DNA from: Bacteroidia bacterium
GTDB lineage: Bacteria > Bacteroidota > Bacteroidia > J057
Direction: 5' to 3'
Length of the DNA: 63,144 nt
Assembly: GCA_030430205.1 (NCBI GenBank)
Contig: JAUIGE010000035.1
Span: forward strand, 1-63,144
A program made the translations under genes and the position numbers. Below, one piece after another: positions 26,864-34,589 of this stretch. Position 1 is the first letter of the stretch. Every line of letters begins with the position of its first letter. The notes beneath the pieces were generated by a model. It made no database searches and was not told where the DNA came from. It saw only the letters and a program-made list of their open reading frames with translations.

Positions 26864-27994
26864 ATGGATTTAAAACCTGAAACCCGGAACCCGAAACCCG
26901 AAACCCGGAACCCGAAACCCGAAACCCGAAACCCGGAACCCGAAACCCGAAACCCGAAACCTTCTTTTGGCGTGTTGCTTGTCAACCTGGGTTCTCCGGA
27001 TGCGCCAACGGCTCAGGCTGTGAAGCCTTATCTGGATGAGTTTTTGATGGATGAGCGCGTCATCGACGCGCCGAAGTGGCTGCGCACCTTTTTGGTGCGG
27101 GGCATCATCCTGAACACCCGGCCGAAAAAATCGGCCGCAGCCTACAGCAAGATCTGGTGGGACGAAGGCTCGCCCCTGATCGTCCTCAGCCAAAGGCTGA
27201 AGGAGAAATTGCAATCGCAGCTTGAAGTGCCCGTGGCACTGGGCATGCGCTATGGAAATCCTTCCATAGAGGCGGGATTGCAGGAGTTGATGGATGCCCA
27301 TCCGTCTATCAGCGAGGTTTTTCTCATACCGCTTTACCCGCATTATGCCATGTCTTCCTATGAGACTGTGGTGGTGAAAGCGGAAGAAATACAGCAAGCC
27401 CGGTTCCCCAATCTGACTTTGGCTGTGATGCCTCCTTTTTACCAGGAAAAAAACTATATCGCGGCTCTGAGCGAATCCATCAGGCCTTTTCTCCATGAAA
27501 AACCAGATCTGCTGCTCTTTAGCTATCACGGGATCCCCGAGCGGCATGTCAAAAAAAGTGATGTGACAGGCTGCCATTGTTTGAAAGTTGAAAACTGCTG
27601 CGAAATAGCCTCAGCGGCCCATGCCCAATGCTACCGGCATCAGGTGATGCAGACGACGCATGCCGTGGCTGAAAGGCTGGGCCTGAGCAAAAATCAATAC
27701 AGGGTCTCCTTCCAGTCGCGACTGGGGACAGATCCCTGGCTTAAACCCATGACCAGCAACCTGCTGGAGGAGCTGCCGGAGCAGGGCGTACAAAAACTGG
27801 CGGTTGTCTGTCCGGCTTTTGTGTCCGATTGCCTGGAGACTCTGGAGGAGATGGGTATGGAAGGGAAAAAAGCTTTTCTGCAAGCCGGAGGCGAAAGTTT
27901 CACTTTGATTCCCTGTCTGAATGATAAGGATGATTGGGTGGAAGTGCTGAGGGGATATGTGGAAGAAGCGCAAAAAACAAAGGCACATGCCTGA
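26864..27994 (+). CDS. hemH: Ferrochelatase with a repeat-encoded N-terminal extension
   Basis: Inserts Fe(II) into protoporphyrin IX, the last step of protoheme synthesis. Core blocks: FGVLLVNLGSPDAP, the catalytic-His loop SYHGIPERHVKKSD, a Cys-rich segment CHCLKVENCCE...AQCYRHQ often seen in Bacteroidota ferrochelatases, FQSRLGTDPWLKP and CPAFVSDCLETLEE. From ATG 26864 the first 33 or so residues are four copies of PETRN(P)(K/E) encoded by a 7-bp DNA array and are foreign to the family, which normally begins at GVLLVNLG. GTG (26972) or TTG (26975) just after the array could be the true start. It overlaps hemG by eight bases. Confidence 0.94.
   Translation: MDLKPETRNPKPETRNPKPETRNPEPETRNPKPSFGVLLVNLGSPDAPTAQAVKPYLDEFLMDERVIDAPKWLRTFLVRGIILNTRPKKSAAAYSKIWWDEGSPLIVLSQRLKEKLQSQLEVPVALGMRYGNPSIEAGLQELMDAHPSISEVFLIPLYPHYAMSSYETVVVKAEEIQQARFPNLTLAVMPPFYQEKNYIAALSESIRPFLHEKPDLLLFSYHGIPERHVKKSDVTGCHCLKVENCCEIASAAHAQCYRHQVMQTTHAVAERLGLSKNQYRVSFQSRLGTDPWLKPMTSNLLEELPEQGVQKLAVVCPAFVSDCLETLEEMGMEGKKAFLQAGGESFTLIPCLNDKDDWVEVLRGYVEEAQKTKAHA
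26879..26961. repeat. 7-bp tandem array inside the hemH 5' end
   Basis: About twelve head-to-tail units of GAAACCC or GGAACCC (pattern A-G-A-A-G-A-A-A-G-A-A-A) follow a degenerate AAAACCT. Three units equal 21 bases, giving a seven-residue peptide period. Gain or loss of one or two units would shift the frame between ATG 26864 and the ferrochelatase core. Confidence 0.92.
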
Positions 27995-29303
27995 GATAAG
28001 CACCCAGCACCTCGTCCTCGGCGCGGGCATCTCCGGCCTCAGCGCCGCCTACCACCTGCAAAAAGCAGGTAAAGAAGTTCTCATCGTTGACAAAAACACC
28101 CAGCCCGGAGGTGTCATCCAATCTGTTGAAAAACAGGGATATATACTGGATTTTGGCGCCAATTCAGCGTCCATGACGCCGAGGCTGAGCGAAGTGATCG
28201 AAGATCTCGGTCTGCAAGAAGACCTTCAGGAACCCACCGCTGCCGCGGCCAATCGCTACATCGCACGCGATGGCGTGCTGCACCGGGTCTATCCTTCTCC
28301 CAAATTTATATTTGGCACAGACCTGCTGAGTCGCTCCGCCAAATGGCGGCTGGCGCGAGAGCCCTTCATCGGCCCGGCCGATGCCCGGGACGAAACCGTC
28401 GAAGCCTTCTTCTCCCGCCGCCTCGGGCGGGAAGCCTTCGAATACCTCGTCGAGCCCGTGCTCGGGGGCATCTACGCGGGCGTGCCTGCACGCATGCACA
28501 TGGCATCTGTGATGCCTCGTTTGATTGAGTGGGAGCGGGAGCATGGCTCCCTGTTTCAGGGCATGACAGCCGCCCGCAAAGCGGGCGGGAGCGGCGGAAG
28601 ACAGCTCTTTTCGTTCCGAAAAGGCATGCAGCAACTGCCGCTCAGCATAGCTGAGAAATTGGGAGATCGCCTTTTATTAGGGCAAAAAATCACAAAAATA
28701 ATCGCCACGAAAGCAGGCTTTGAAGTTCAAATAGAAAAGCAGGGCGAAAAGCAAAAAATCCGCTGTCAGCAATTGACCTGGGCGCTTCCAGCGAGCCAAT
28801 ATGCGCTGCTGAAACACATCTCGCTCCAGGCGACGGAAGCCCTCGCGCAGATTCCTTACGTCAGCATGGGCATGCTGTTTTTGGGCTTTGAGCGCGAACA
28901 GATCAGCCATTCCATGGATGGTTTTGGCTTTTTGGTTCCCACCAAAGAAAGCCGTGAACTCGCCGGAGCGATATGGAATAGCGCTATTTTTCCAAATCGT
29001 GCGCCTGAGGGCAAGGCGTTGTTTACGCTTTTTGTGGGTGGGGGGAGAAATCCTTTTTCTTCTCAGGCAGCGGCAGCCTCTGCTGCTATTGAGGCGCAAA
29101 AGCAGTTCAAATCCCTGATGGGCATTTCTGGCGATGCGGGCTTTGAGCATTTTCACTTTTGGCCGCAGGCGATTCCTCAATATGAGATGGGCCATCCGGG
29201 GATTTTGGCGGAGTTGGCGGCTGCGGAAGCGGCGGTGGAGGGCTTGCGGTTTTTGGGGAACTTCCGAAAGGGGGTTTCGGTGGGGGATTGTGTGGGGGGC
29301 TAG
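27987..29303 (+). CDS. hemG: Protoporphyrinogen oxidase (oxygen-dependent, HemY type)
   Basis: FAD enzyme that oxidises protoporphyrinogen IX to protoporphyrin IX. The N-terminus has the dinucleotide fold LVLGAGISGLSAAYHLQKAG and E/D-type ribose site IVDKN. Family blocks follow: VEKQGYILDFGANS, VEPVLGGIYAG, GMQQLPLSIAEKLG and the C-terminal FLGNFRKGVSVGDCV. ATG at 27987 gives 438 aa and an 8-base overlap with hemH; the ATG at 27957 lies inside hemH. It ends immediately after GDCVGG, slightly shorter than usual. Membrane-associated in most organisms. Confidence 0.93.
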   Translation: MPEISTQHLVLGAGISGLSAAYHLQKAGKEVLIVDKNTQPGGVIQSVEKQGYILDFGANSASMTPRLSEVIEDLGLQEDLQEPTAAAANRYIARDGVLHRVYPSPKFIFGTDLLSRSAKWRLAREPFIGPADARDETVEAFFSRRLGREAFEYLVEPVLGGIYAGVPARMHMASVMPRLIEWEREHGSLFQGMTAARKAGGSGGRQLFSFRKGMQQLPLSIAEKLGDRLLLGQKITKIIATKAGFEVQIEKQGEKQKIRCQQLTWALPASQYALLKHISLQATEALAQIPYVSMGMLFLGFEREQISHSMDGFGFLVPTKESRELAGAIWNSAIFPNRAPEGKALFTLFVGGGRNPFSSQAAAASAAIEAQKQFKSLMGISGDAGFEHFHFWPQAIPQYEMGHPGILAELAAAEAAVEGLRFLGNFRKGVSVGDCVGG

Positions 29304-29347
29304 CCACATTCCGCCCTTTTTCGTATCTTTATTTAAAAGAAAAAATC

Positions 29348-29605
29348 ATGGCCGTATTAATTTCAGATGAATTATTGAGCCTACATAACCTGAATGAAAA
29401 GGCACTGCGGGAAGAATTGGCATGTATCCTTTATGACAAAGAAATCCTGAGTATGGGTCAGGCTGGCAAAATGGCTGGACTTGATAGAATATCCTTTCAA
29501 AAGGCCCTTGCTGACAGAAAGATTGATATCAAACTTGATCAAAATGATCTCCTCCAGGATCTCCAAACCCTAAAAAATCTCAAGCTTTATGGTAATCGTG
29601 AGTGA
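29348..29605 (+). CDS. UPF0175-family antitoxin
   Basis: An 85-aa protein typical of UPF0175: LREELACILYDKEILSMGQAGKMAGLDRISFQKALADRKI, a short DNA-binding helix-turn-helix-like region. The 3' end overlaps the PIN-domain gene by 17 bases, the standard arrangement with DUF3368 toxins. ATG at 29348 is chosen; the frame extends upstream into hemG but without a sensible start. Confidence 0.85.
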   Translation: MAVLISDELLSLHNLNEKALREELACILYDKEILSMGQAGKMAGLDRISFQKALADRKIDIKLDQNDLLQDLQTLKNLKLYGNRE

Positions 29606-30071
29606 TACTTCTGCTATTAGTAATCTGCTTATTGTCAATAAATTACATATAATAAAAGGCCTTTTTGGCCAGGCTGTTATCCCCCCAGCGGTTCAACAGG
29701 AATTGAGTGCCCTTAAAAAGCCTAATGAGTTTATTCTTGCTGCCTGGCCCTGGATTCAGGTCCGCCCACTTTCTGATTACGCCATTGTAAGAGAACTGCT
29801 TATTGAACTTGATTTAGGGGAATCAGAAGCAATCGCTTTAGCAGAAGAATTAGGCGCAGATACCCTATTAATAGATGAAGCGAAAGGGAGAAAAATTGCT
29901 TCAGAAAGAGGGATACAAGTGACTGGTTTGTTAGGCGTTTTGCTCGCTTCCAAAGCAAATGGCTTTATTCAACAGGTAGTTCCAGTTATGGATGAACTTA
30001 TTGAGAAAGCAAATTTTAGAATTAGTTCTTCTTTATATCAATTGCTTAGGAGAGAGGCAGGGGAAGAATGA
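29589..30071 (+). CDS. DUF3368 PIN-domain toxin
   Basis: A 160-aa PIN-fold protein of the DUF3368 group: D6 in VIVSDTSAISNLL, the acidic DLGESEAIALAEE helix and LLIDEAKGR carry the expected metal ligands. RGIQVTGLLGVLL is the conserved block that follows. It is the presumed endoribonuclease partner of the UPF0175 antitoxin with which it overlaps. The base composition is A/T-richer than the hem genes just upstream, consistent with acquisition. Confidence 0.86.
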   Translation: MVIVSDTSAISNLLIVNKLHIIKGLFGQAVIPPAVQQELSALKKPNEFILAAWPWIQVRPLSDYAIVRELLIELDLGESEAIALAEELGADTLLIDEAKGRKIASERGIQVTGLLGVLLASKANGFIQQVVPVMDELIEKANFRISSSLYQLLRREAGEE

Positions 30072-30533
30072 GCTGCTTTATTTCATTTCTAGAATACTCA
30101 TCATCGAGGCCTTAATCTTCTGCTATGGAATAAGGGATTCCCTCTTTTTTCCCACTAAGGAATTTATTTTTTATGCACTTCTTTTACTCATGATTATTGA
30201 ATTTCAATATTGTTCTTGGTAAGTATTCAGGACATTGCTACTCTAAGATACACAACACTTTCATAAACTTTCTTCTTTTTAAATTTTTAGTTTTGGAGAT
30301 TCCCTGATTAGGGGAAATTTATAATCTTACAACACTTGAAAGAGCAGAAACTGATTCTCATAACAGGGTTTGGCTTTTTTATATGCAGTCTTTTCTAGAA
30401 AAAAAAGTTAGAAATGCTCTAATAAAAATGTCTCCACCTAAACCTCCCTTTTTCCAAACCTTTATTGGTCCCTAATGACCCGCATTGGGATGTCAGGCTA
30501 TGCATCATGCGGGCATGTGAGGTTAGGGCAATG
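30072..30533. other. AT-rich intergenic stretch, no gene seen
   Basis: About 460 bases without a convincing reading frame. A 75-codon frame beginning inside the PIN gene (29992-30222) is mostly hydrophobic by composition and lacks a start context. No tRNA, repeat or terminator with a clear T-run was recognised; the end of the stretch leads into the hipBA operators. Confidence 0.5.
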
Positions 30534-30598
30534 ATTGACAATTATCAATTTGTTGATTAATATCAACATTAATTGTATTATTGCTGATAATAATCAAC
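30534..30598. promoter_or_regulatory. Three hipB-type operators
   Basis: Three palindromes share the form (R/G)YTGAY-N4-ATCAAY: ATTGACAATTATCAAT (30534-30549), GTTGATTAATATCAAC (30552-30567, perfect) and GCTGATAATAATCAAC (30583-30598). Each has 6-base half-sites around a 4-base A/T spacer. The last ends three bases before the hipB ATG at 30602. They are the expected autoregulatory sites of the HipB/HipA complex. Confidence 0.7.
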
Positions 30599-30601
30599 AA
30601 A

Positions 30602-30910
30602 ATGAAATCAAAGAGACAAAGTCTTTTCCCAAAGCATCAAAAAATCATGGATCAGCTAGGGGAAAATATCAAGCTTGCCCGTAAAAGGCGAAAGCTTACG
30701 ACTATACAGGTTGCTGAAAGGGCGGATATCAACAGGACCACCCTTTATCAAATTGAAAAAGGCAGTCCCAGCGTTTCTATGGGCGCTTATTTCAATGTCT
30801 TGCGGGTATTGGGTTTGCAAAATGATTTTTTAAAACTGGCTTCAGATGATGAATTGGGCAGAAAACTGCAAGACCTCAATCTGTTAACAGGTAAAAATAA
30901 TGGCAACTGA
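30602..30910 (+). CDS. hipB: HipB-like antitoxin, XRE helix-turn-helix
   Basis: A 102-aa DNA-binding antitoxin: GENIKLARKRRKLTTIQVAERADINRTTLYQIEKGSPSVSMGAYFNVLRVLG is an XRE-type HTH. The tail (GRKLQDLNLL) is the usual HipB end. ATG at 30602 is chosen; the upstream TTG (30581) would place an operator in the coding region. It overlaps hipA by 11 bases. Expected to neutralise HipA and repress the operon through the three palindromes upstream. Confidence 0.88.
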   Translation: MKSKRQSLFPKHQKIMDQLGENIKLARKRRKLTTIQVAERADINRTTLYQIEKGSPSVSMGAYFNVLRVLGLQNDFLKLASDDELGRKLQDLNLLTGKNNGN

Positions 30911-32153
30911 AAAATCAGATATATGGGTTTATGTCCAATGGCGAGGTATGCTACAACCCAAATGCATTGGCATTCTTTCTGCCCATCAGGCTAAAGGAAG
31001 AAAGGCATTTAGCTTTTCGTATGATGCCGATTGGCTCCAATCCAATGAGCAATTTTTGCTCGATCCAGATATGGGCTGGTACACAGGTTCTCAATTTCCA
31101 GAAGGAAAGGAAAACTTTGGCGTTTTTCTGGATTCTATGCCAGATCGTTGGGGGCGTACCTTGATGAAAAGGCGTGCTGCGCAAATGGCGAAAATCTCAG
31201 GAGAATCTGTTCCCAACTTATATGAAGTGGATTTCTTGTTAGGAGTAGATGACGAAAGCAGAATGGGAGCATTGAGATTTAAAACAGATCCCGAAGGCCC
31301 CTTTCTCTCCCATACTTCTGATATGCCTATTCCACCGGTCTCATCTATCAGAGAATTGCAGTTTGCGGCTAATATGATTGAGTCTGATACGGAAAATGAG
31401 GAAGTTAGACACTGGCTTGCCATTCTGCTTGCACCAGGTTCATCCCTGGGGGGAGCCAGACCCAAAGCCAATGTGAAAGACGAACATGGGCAATTATGGA
31501 TTGCCAAGTTCCCGTCCCGAAACGACGAAGTGAATAAAGCTACCTGGGAATATCTTTTGTACAAACTGGCCCTGAAAGCGGGCATTAACATGGCAAATTC
31601 CCGTTTATTAAAAGTTCAGGGAAACCATCATACCTTTTTGACTCAGCGCTTTGATCGTGACCAAAAGGAACGCATTCATTTTGCTTCTGCCATGACAATG
31701 ACAGGCAATAATGAAGAAACCATTAAGGATGCTCCTGCCAGTTATCTGGATTTGGCAGAATTCCTTCAATTCTCTGGCGCAAAGCCCCAGGAAGATTTAC
31801 ACCAATTATGGCGAAGAATTATTTTCAATATTTCTGTTTCCAATACAGATGATCACTTACGAAACCACGGTTTCCTTTTGGCAAATGAAGGTTGGCGATT
31901 ATCTCCAGCTTATGACCTAAACCCTTCTATTGAGAGAGATCACCTTTCTCTTCTGATAGATTCAGAAAGCAGCGAGCTGGACCTGGAATTAGCTCGAAGT
32001 GTGGGAACTTTTTTTCAGTTAAATTCAGAACAAATGGATGCTATCATTTCGGAAGTTCAGCAAGCTGTTTCCTCATGGCAAGAAATTGCGAAAGGATTGA
32101 AAATAGTTCGAAAAGAGCAGGAAATCATGGCAGCAGCATTCAAGTATATGTAG
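30900..32153 (+). CDS. hipA: HipA serine/threonine kinase toxin
   Basis: A 417-aa HipA kinase; in characterised systems it phosphorylates glutamyl- or tryptophanyl-tRNA synthetase and induces persistence. Visible parts: N-terminal couple_hipA subdomain (GVFLDSMPDRWGRTLMKRR), the flexible loop SSLGGARPKANV that carries the autophosphorylated Ser in homologues, the Lys in WIAKFPS, catalytic loop NTDDHLRNHGF and the metal-binding SPAYDLNPS. Full length, with no frameshift. HipB overlap and operator layout indicate an intact toxin-antitoxin system. Confidence 0.9.
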   Translation: MATEKSDIWVYVQWRGMLQPKCIGILSAHQAKGRKAFSFSYDADWLQSNEQFLLDPDMGWYTGSQFPEGKENFGVFLDSMPDRWGRTLMKRRAAQMAKISGESVPNLYEVDFLLGVDDESRMGALRFKTDPEGPFLSHTSDMPIPPVSSIRELQFAANMIESDTENEEVRHWLAILLAPGSSLGGARPKANVKDEHGQLWIAKFPSRNDEVNKATWEYLLYKLALKAGINMANSRLLKVQGNHHTFLTQRFDRDQKERIHFASAMTMTGNNEETIKDAPASYLDLAEFLQFSGAKPQEDLHQLWRRIIFNISVSNTDDHLRNHGFLLANEGWRLSPAYDLNPSIERDHLSLLIDSESSELDLELARSVGTFFQLNSEQMDAIISEVQQAVSSWQEIAKGLKIVRKEQEIMAAAFKYM

Positions 32154-32183
32154 GATATTTATAATAATAAAAAAATCAATCAC

Positions 32184-33017
32184 ATGAATCACCAGCTCAG
32201 CGATGCTCAAATCCAGTCCTACCGTGAAAACGGTTTTGTCGTCATCGAAGATTTTTTGAATGCCGATGAGCTCGCCGAGTGGCGAGAGGTCGTCGAGGAA
32301 GCCGTGCGCGAGCGCAAGGGCCGCAAGTTTGCCAATCAGGACGTCAAGACGGGCGAGGATGACGGCATCAATGCCGATGCGGATTATTTTGGCAAGGTCT
32401 TCGACCAGCTGATCAACCTCTGGCAAACGAATGCGCGCATGAAGAAACTCATGCTCGATGCGCGCCTGGGTGAGATGGCCGCGAAGCTGTCGGGTGCGGA
32501 GGGCATCCGCATCTGGCACGATCAGGCACTGATCAAAAAGCCCTGGGGAAACCCCACTTCGCTGCATCTGGACACGCCTTTCTGGTCTTTCAGCGACCGC
32601 AGGGCGCTGTCAATCTGGGTGGCGCTTGATGACGCCACGCTGGAAAATGGCTGCCTCTTTTTCATCCCGAAAACGCATCATCAAACCACTTTTGAAAATC
32701 CCGGCATCACCAAAAACATGGATGCCATTTTCGATTTTTACCCTGCTTTTCGCAGCCTTCCTGCGACTGCTGCACCGATGAAGGCGGGCAGTTGTTCCTT
32801 TCACAATGGCCTCTGCATCCATGGCGCACATGCGAATATGACGCCAGGGCTGCGGCGGGCGATGACTTGCGCTTATATGCCGGATGGGGCAACTTTCAAC
32901 GGCGAGCAGAATGTGCTGACGGCCGGGCAGCTGGCGCGGCTGAAGGTGGGGGATTTGCTGGATGATGAGACGCAGAATCCGTTGATTTATAAGAGATTAA
33001 GAGCGGACGCTGATTGA
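32184..33017 (+). CDS. Phytanoyl-CoA dioxygenase (PhyH) family protein
   Basis: A 277-aa Fe(II)/2-oxoglutarate oxygenase of the PhyH family. The iron-binding HxD is in TSLHLDTPFWSF and the distal His in LCIHGAHANMTPGLRRAM, whose Arg would hold 2-oxoglutarate. The N-terminus YRENGFVVIEDFL is the classic PhyH start. The substrate is unknown; relatives hydroxylate lipids, amino acids or natural products. It starts 30 bases after hipA, but its GC content is clearly higher, so it is unlikely to belong to the toxin operon. Confidence 0.88.
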   Translation: MNHQLSDAQIQSYRENGFVVIEDFLNADELAEWREVVEEAVRERKGRKFANQDVKTGEDDGINADADYFGKVFDQLINLWQTNARMKKLMLDARLGEMAAKLSGAEGIRIWHDQALIKKPWGNPTSLHLDTPFWSFSDRRALSIWVALDDATLENGCLFFIPKTHHQTTFENPGITKNMDAIFDFYPAFRSLPATAAPMKAGSCSFHNGLCIHGAHANMTPGLRRAMTCAYMPDGATFNGEQNVLTAGQLARLKVGDLLDDETQNPLIYKRLRADAD

Positions 33018-33038
33018 CGCTGATTGTTATGATTGAAG
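33002..33038. repeat. Second copy of the GGACGCTGATT repeat
   Basis: The sequence from 33002 contains GGACGCTGATT, an immediate GACGCTGATT doublet and TTATGATTG, matching the right arm of the inverted repeat in the hemB-hemL gap. It overlaps the last codons of the PhyH gene and appears to be a truncated copy of that dispersed element. Confidence 0.5.
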
Positions 33039-33062
33039 ATGTTTCATTAGTTTTGATCACTA

Positions 33063-33685
33063 GTGTCCGGTTTAAAAAGTGTCAATTCGTGTAATTTGGA
33101 TTTCATTCCCAATCTCACTGTTAACAGTGGCGATGCCGTCAACATCGCTTTCAGCGGCCAACATACCACCCAGATTCTCTGGTTTGACCTGGCAGGTATG
33201 GGCAATCCCAACATTGGGATTATAGGGACATTAGGTATGGGAAATCTGGCTTTTACGGTTTTCAATCCTACCGGATTGCCACAAACGGCAAGCATTCGGG
33301 TGATTCCATATAACGGCAACTGCGCCGGAACGCCGCTGAAAGCGGCATGGGCCATGTCAATCTGTACAGGTTGAAGCTGGTGCTGGCCGATGGCCGCATC
33401 ATTTGGAGCGAAACGGTCGAAGTCAAGATGGACTTCGCAGATAATAAGCGATTTATCGCTTATCCCAATCCGGCAGTTGAATGGATGACCATTCAGGCTG
33501 CTTTCCCCATGAAAGAAAGCTTCCATTGGCAGCTCACTGACATCATGGGCAAAGCCCTCCAATCCGGCATCATGCAGGAGCGAAGCTTCCCCATTTCGCT
33601 GCATGAATTGGCGGCCGGAAATTACTTTTTGGTACTTACTTCCCAAAAAGGACAGAGGTATTTGCTGAAAATCATCAAGCAGTAA
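33063..33685 (+). pseudogene. Remnant of a T9SS-secreted protein gene
   Basis: Two frames complement each other. 33063-33374 encodes a PKD-like stretch (IAFSGQHTTQILWFDLAG...ASIRVIPYNGNCAGTPL). 33347-33685 continues with GHVNLYRLKLVLADGRIIWSETVEV and a complete T9SS type A sorting domain (FIAYPNPAVEWMTIQ ... AAGNYFLVLT). They switch frame near 33345-33372, and there is no signal peptide or upstream domain. It therefore looks like the 3' end of a larger exported protein with a frameshift. A hairpin follows at 33708-33749. Confidence 0.65.
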
Positions 33686-33707
33686 AAGCAGATGTTAACA
33701 GCATTTC

Positions 33708-33749
33708 AACTGCCTGCAAGTGGGGGATTGCCCTTGTTTGCAGGCAGTT
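33708..33749 (+). terminator. Perfect 12-bp stem after the T9SS remnant
   Basis: AACTGCCTGCAA (33708-33719) pairs exactly with TTGCAGGCAGTT (33738-33749) across an 18-base loop. It lies 22 bases past the stop of the decayed T9SS gene. No T-run follows, so it may be a terminator stem, an mRNA 3' stabiliser or a small repeat. Confidence 0.5.
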
Positions 33750-33810
33750 GCCATAATGGTACCCAGAAGCTGAATATGCTAATGGCTCATCGGCCCGGTT
33801 GCTTTTTTGC

Positions 33811-34374
33811 CTACTTGATCATCTGAATCAGCGTAGGATAATACTTCCTGACACGGCCAGATCGGATCAGGAGCGTAACGACAATTGCATAAATTGAATT
33901 GATGACATAAAGCCAGAAAGTGATGACTAAAAATGTCCAGTTGTGCGGAGAATGTTCCAGCTTTAAAAGCATAGCAGTCATTAAACTTACAAATTCCAGG
34001 ATCGTCCACATCAGCTGAAAATTCAGCACATTGACTCCCTGCTCATGGAGGGAAACAATTTTGTCTCTTTTGCTTAGCCAAAGGATCATGGGAAGGATAA
34101 TGTTTCCCAAAGGGATGACCAAAAAAGACAAAACCGATAAATGGAAATAGGTGAGGAAGTTGGTGTCTTCTTTTTTGCCGTAATCGAGGATTTCTTCCAG
34201 GTTTACTTCAAGAACTTCGCAGATAGCGTGCAGGGTATTGCCTCTGGGAGTGGTTTCTCCATTCTCCAGGCGCTGTATAGTGCGCAGATTTACTTTGGCA
34301 GATTCTGCCAAATCTTCCTGGGTGAGGCCTTTGTTTTTGCGGATTTCCGCAATTTTGTTTCCAAGGGTTTTCAT
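33811..34374 (-). CDS. XRE regulator fused to DUF4870 membrane domain
   Basis: A 187-aa protein with an N-terminal XRE HTH (GNKIAEIRKNKGLTQEDLAESAKVNLRTIQRLENGETTPRG, about 4-60) and a C-terminal DUF4870 membrane domain with about three to four helices (SFLVIPLGNIILPMILWL, HEQGVNVLNFQLMW). The layout suggests a membrane-tethered transcription regulator. This fusion is common in Bacteroidota. Signal and targets are unknown. The upstream 34375-34589 shows no clear operator. Confidence 0.85.
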   Translation of the reverse strand: MKTLGNKIAEIRKNKGLTQEDLAESAKVNLRTIQRLENGETTPRGNTLHAICEVLEVNLEEILDYGKKEDTNFLTYFHLSVLSFLVIPLGNIILPMILWLSKRDKIVSLHEQGVNVLNFQLMWTILEFVSLMTAMLLKLEHSPHNWTFLVITFWLYVINSIYAIVVTLLIRSGRVRKYYPTLIQMIK

Positions 34375-34589
34375 ACTTTCTGGGATTAAATGATTTGCCT
34401 CAAAACTAGGCCTTACTTATCCTTTTGATAACGGTTTGCTTGCGGCATGTTTACGACATTTGTGTCAAAAGGTGGTTTTTTGGGGGAAATAAGTCCTAAA
34501 ATACCCAGGAAGATCAAAATAGAGAAATAGAAAATTTCATAGCCTCCCTCAGCATTGCCACAGGCGCAAATATTCCCTACCTTAGATGT

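Noticed and set aside
29992-30222. A 76-codon frame overlapping the DUF3368 toxin end
   Set aside because: Overlaps a confident gene in another frame, has no start context, and its composition follows the AT-rich DNA.
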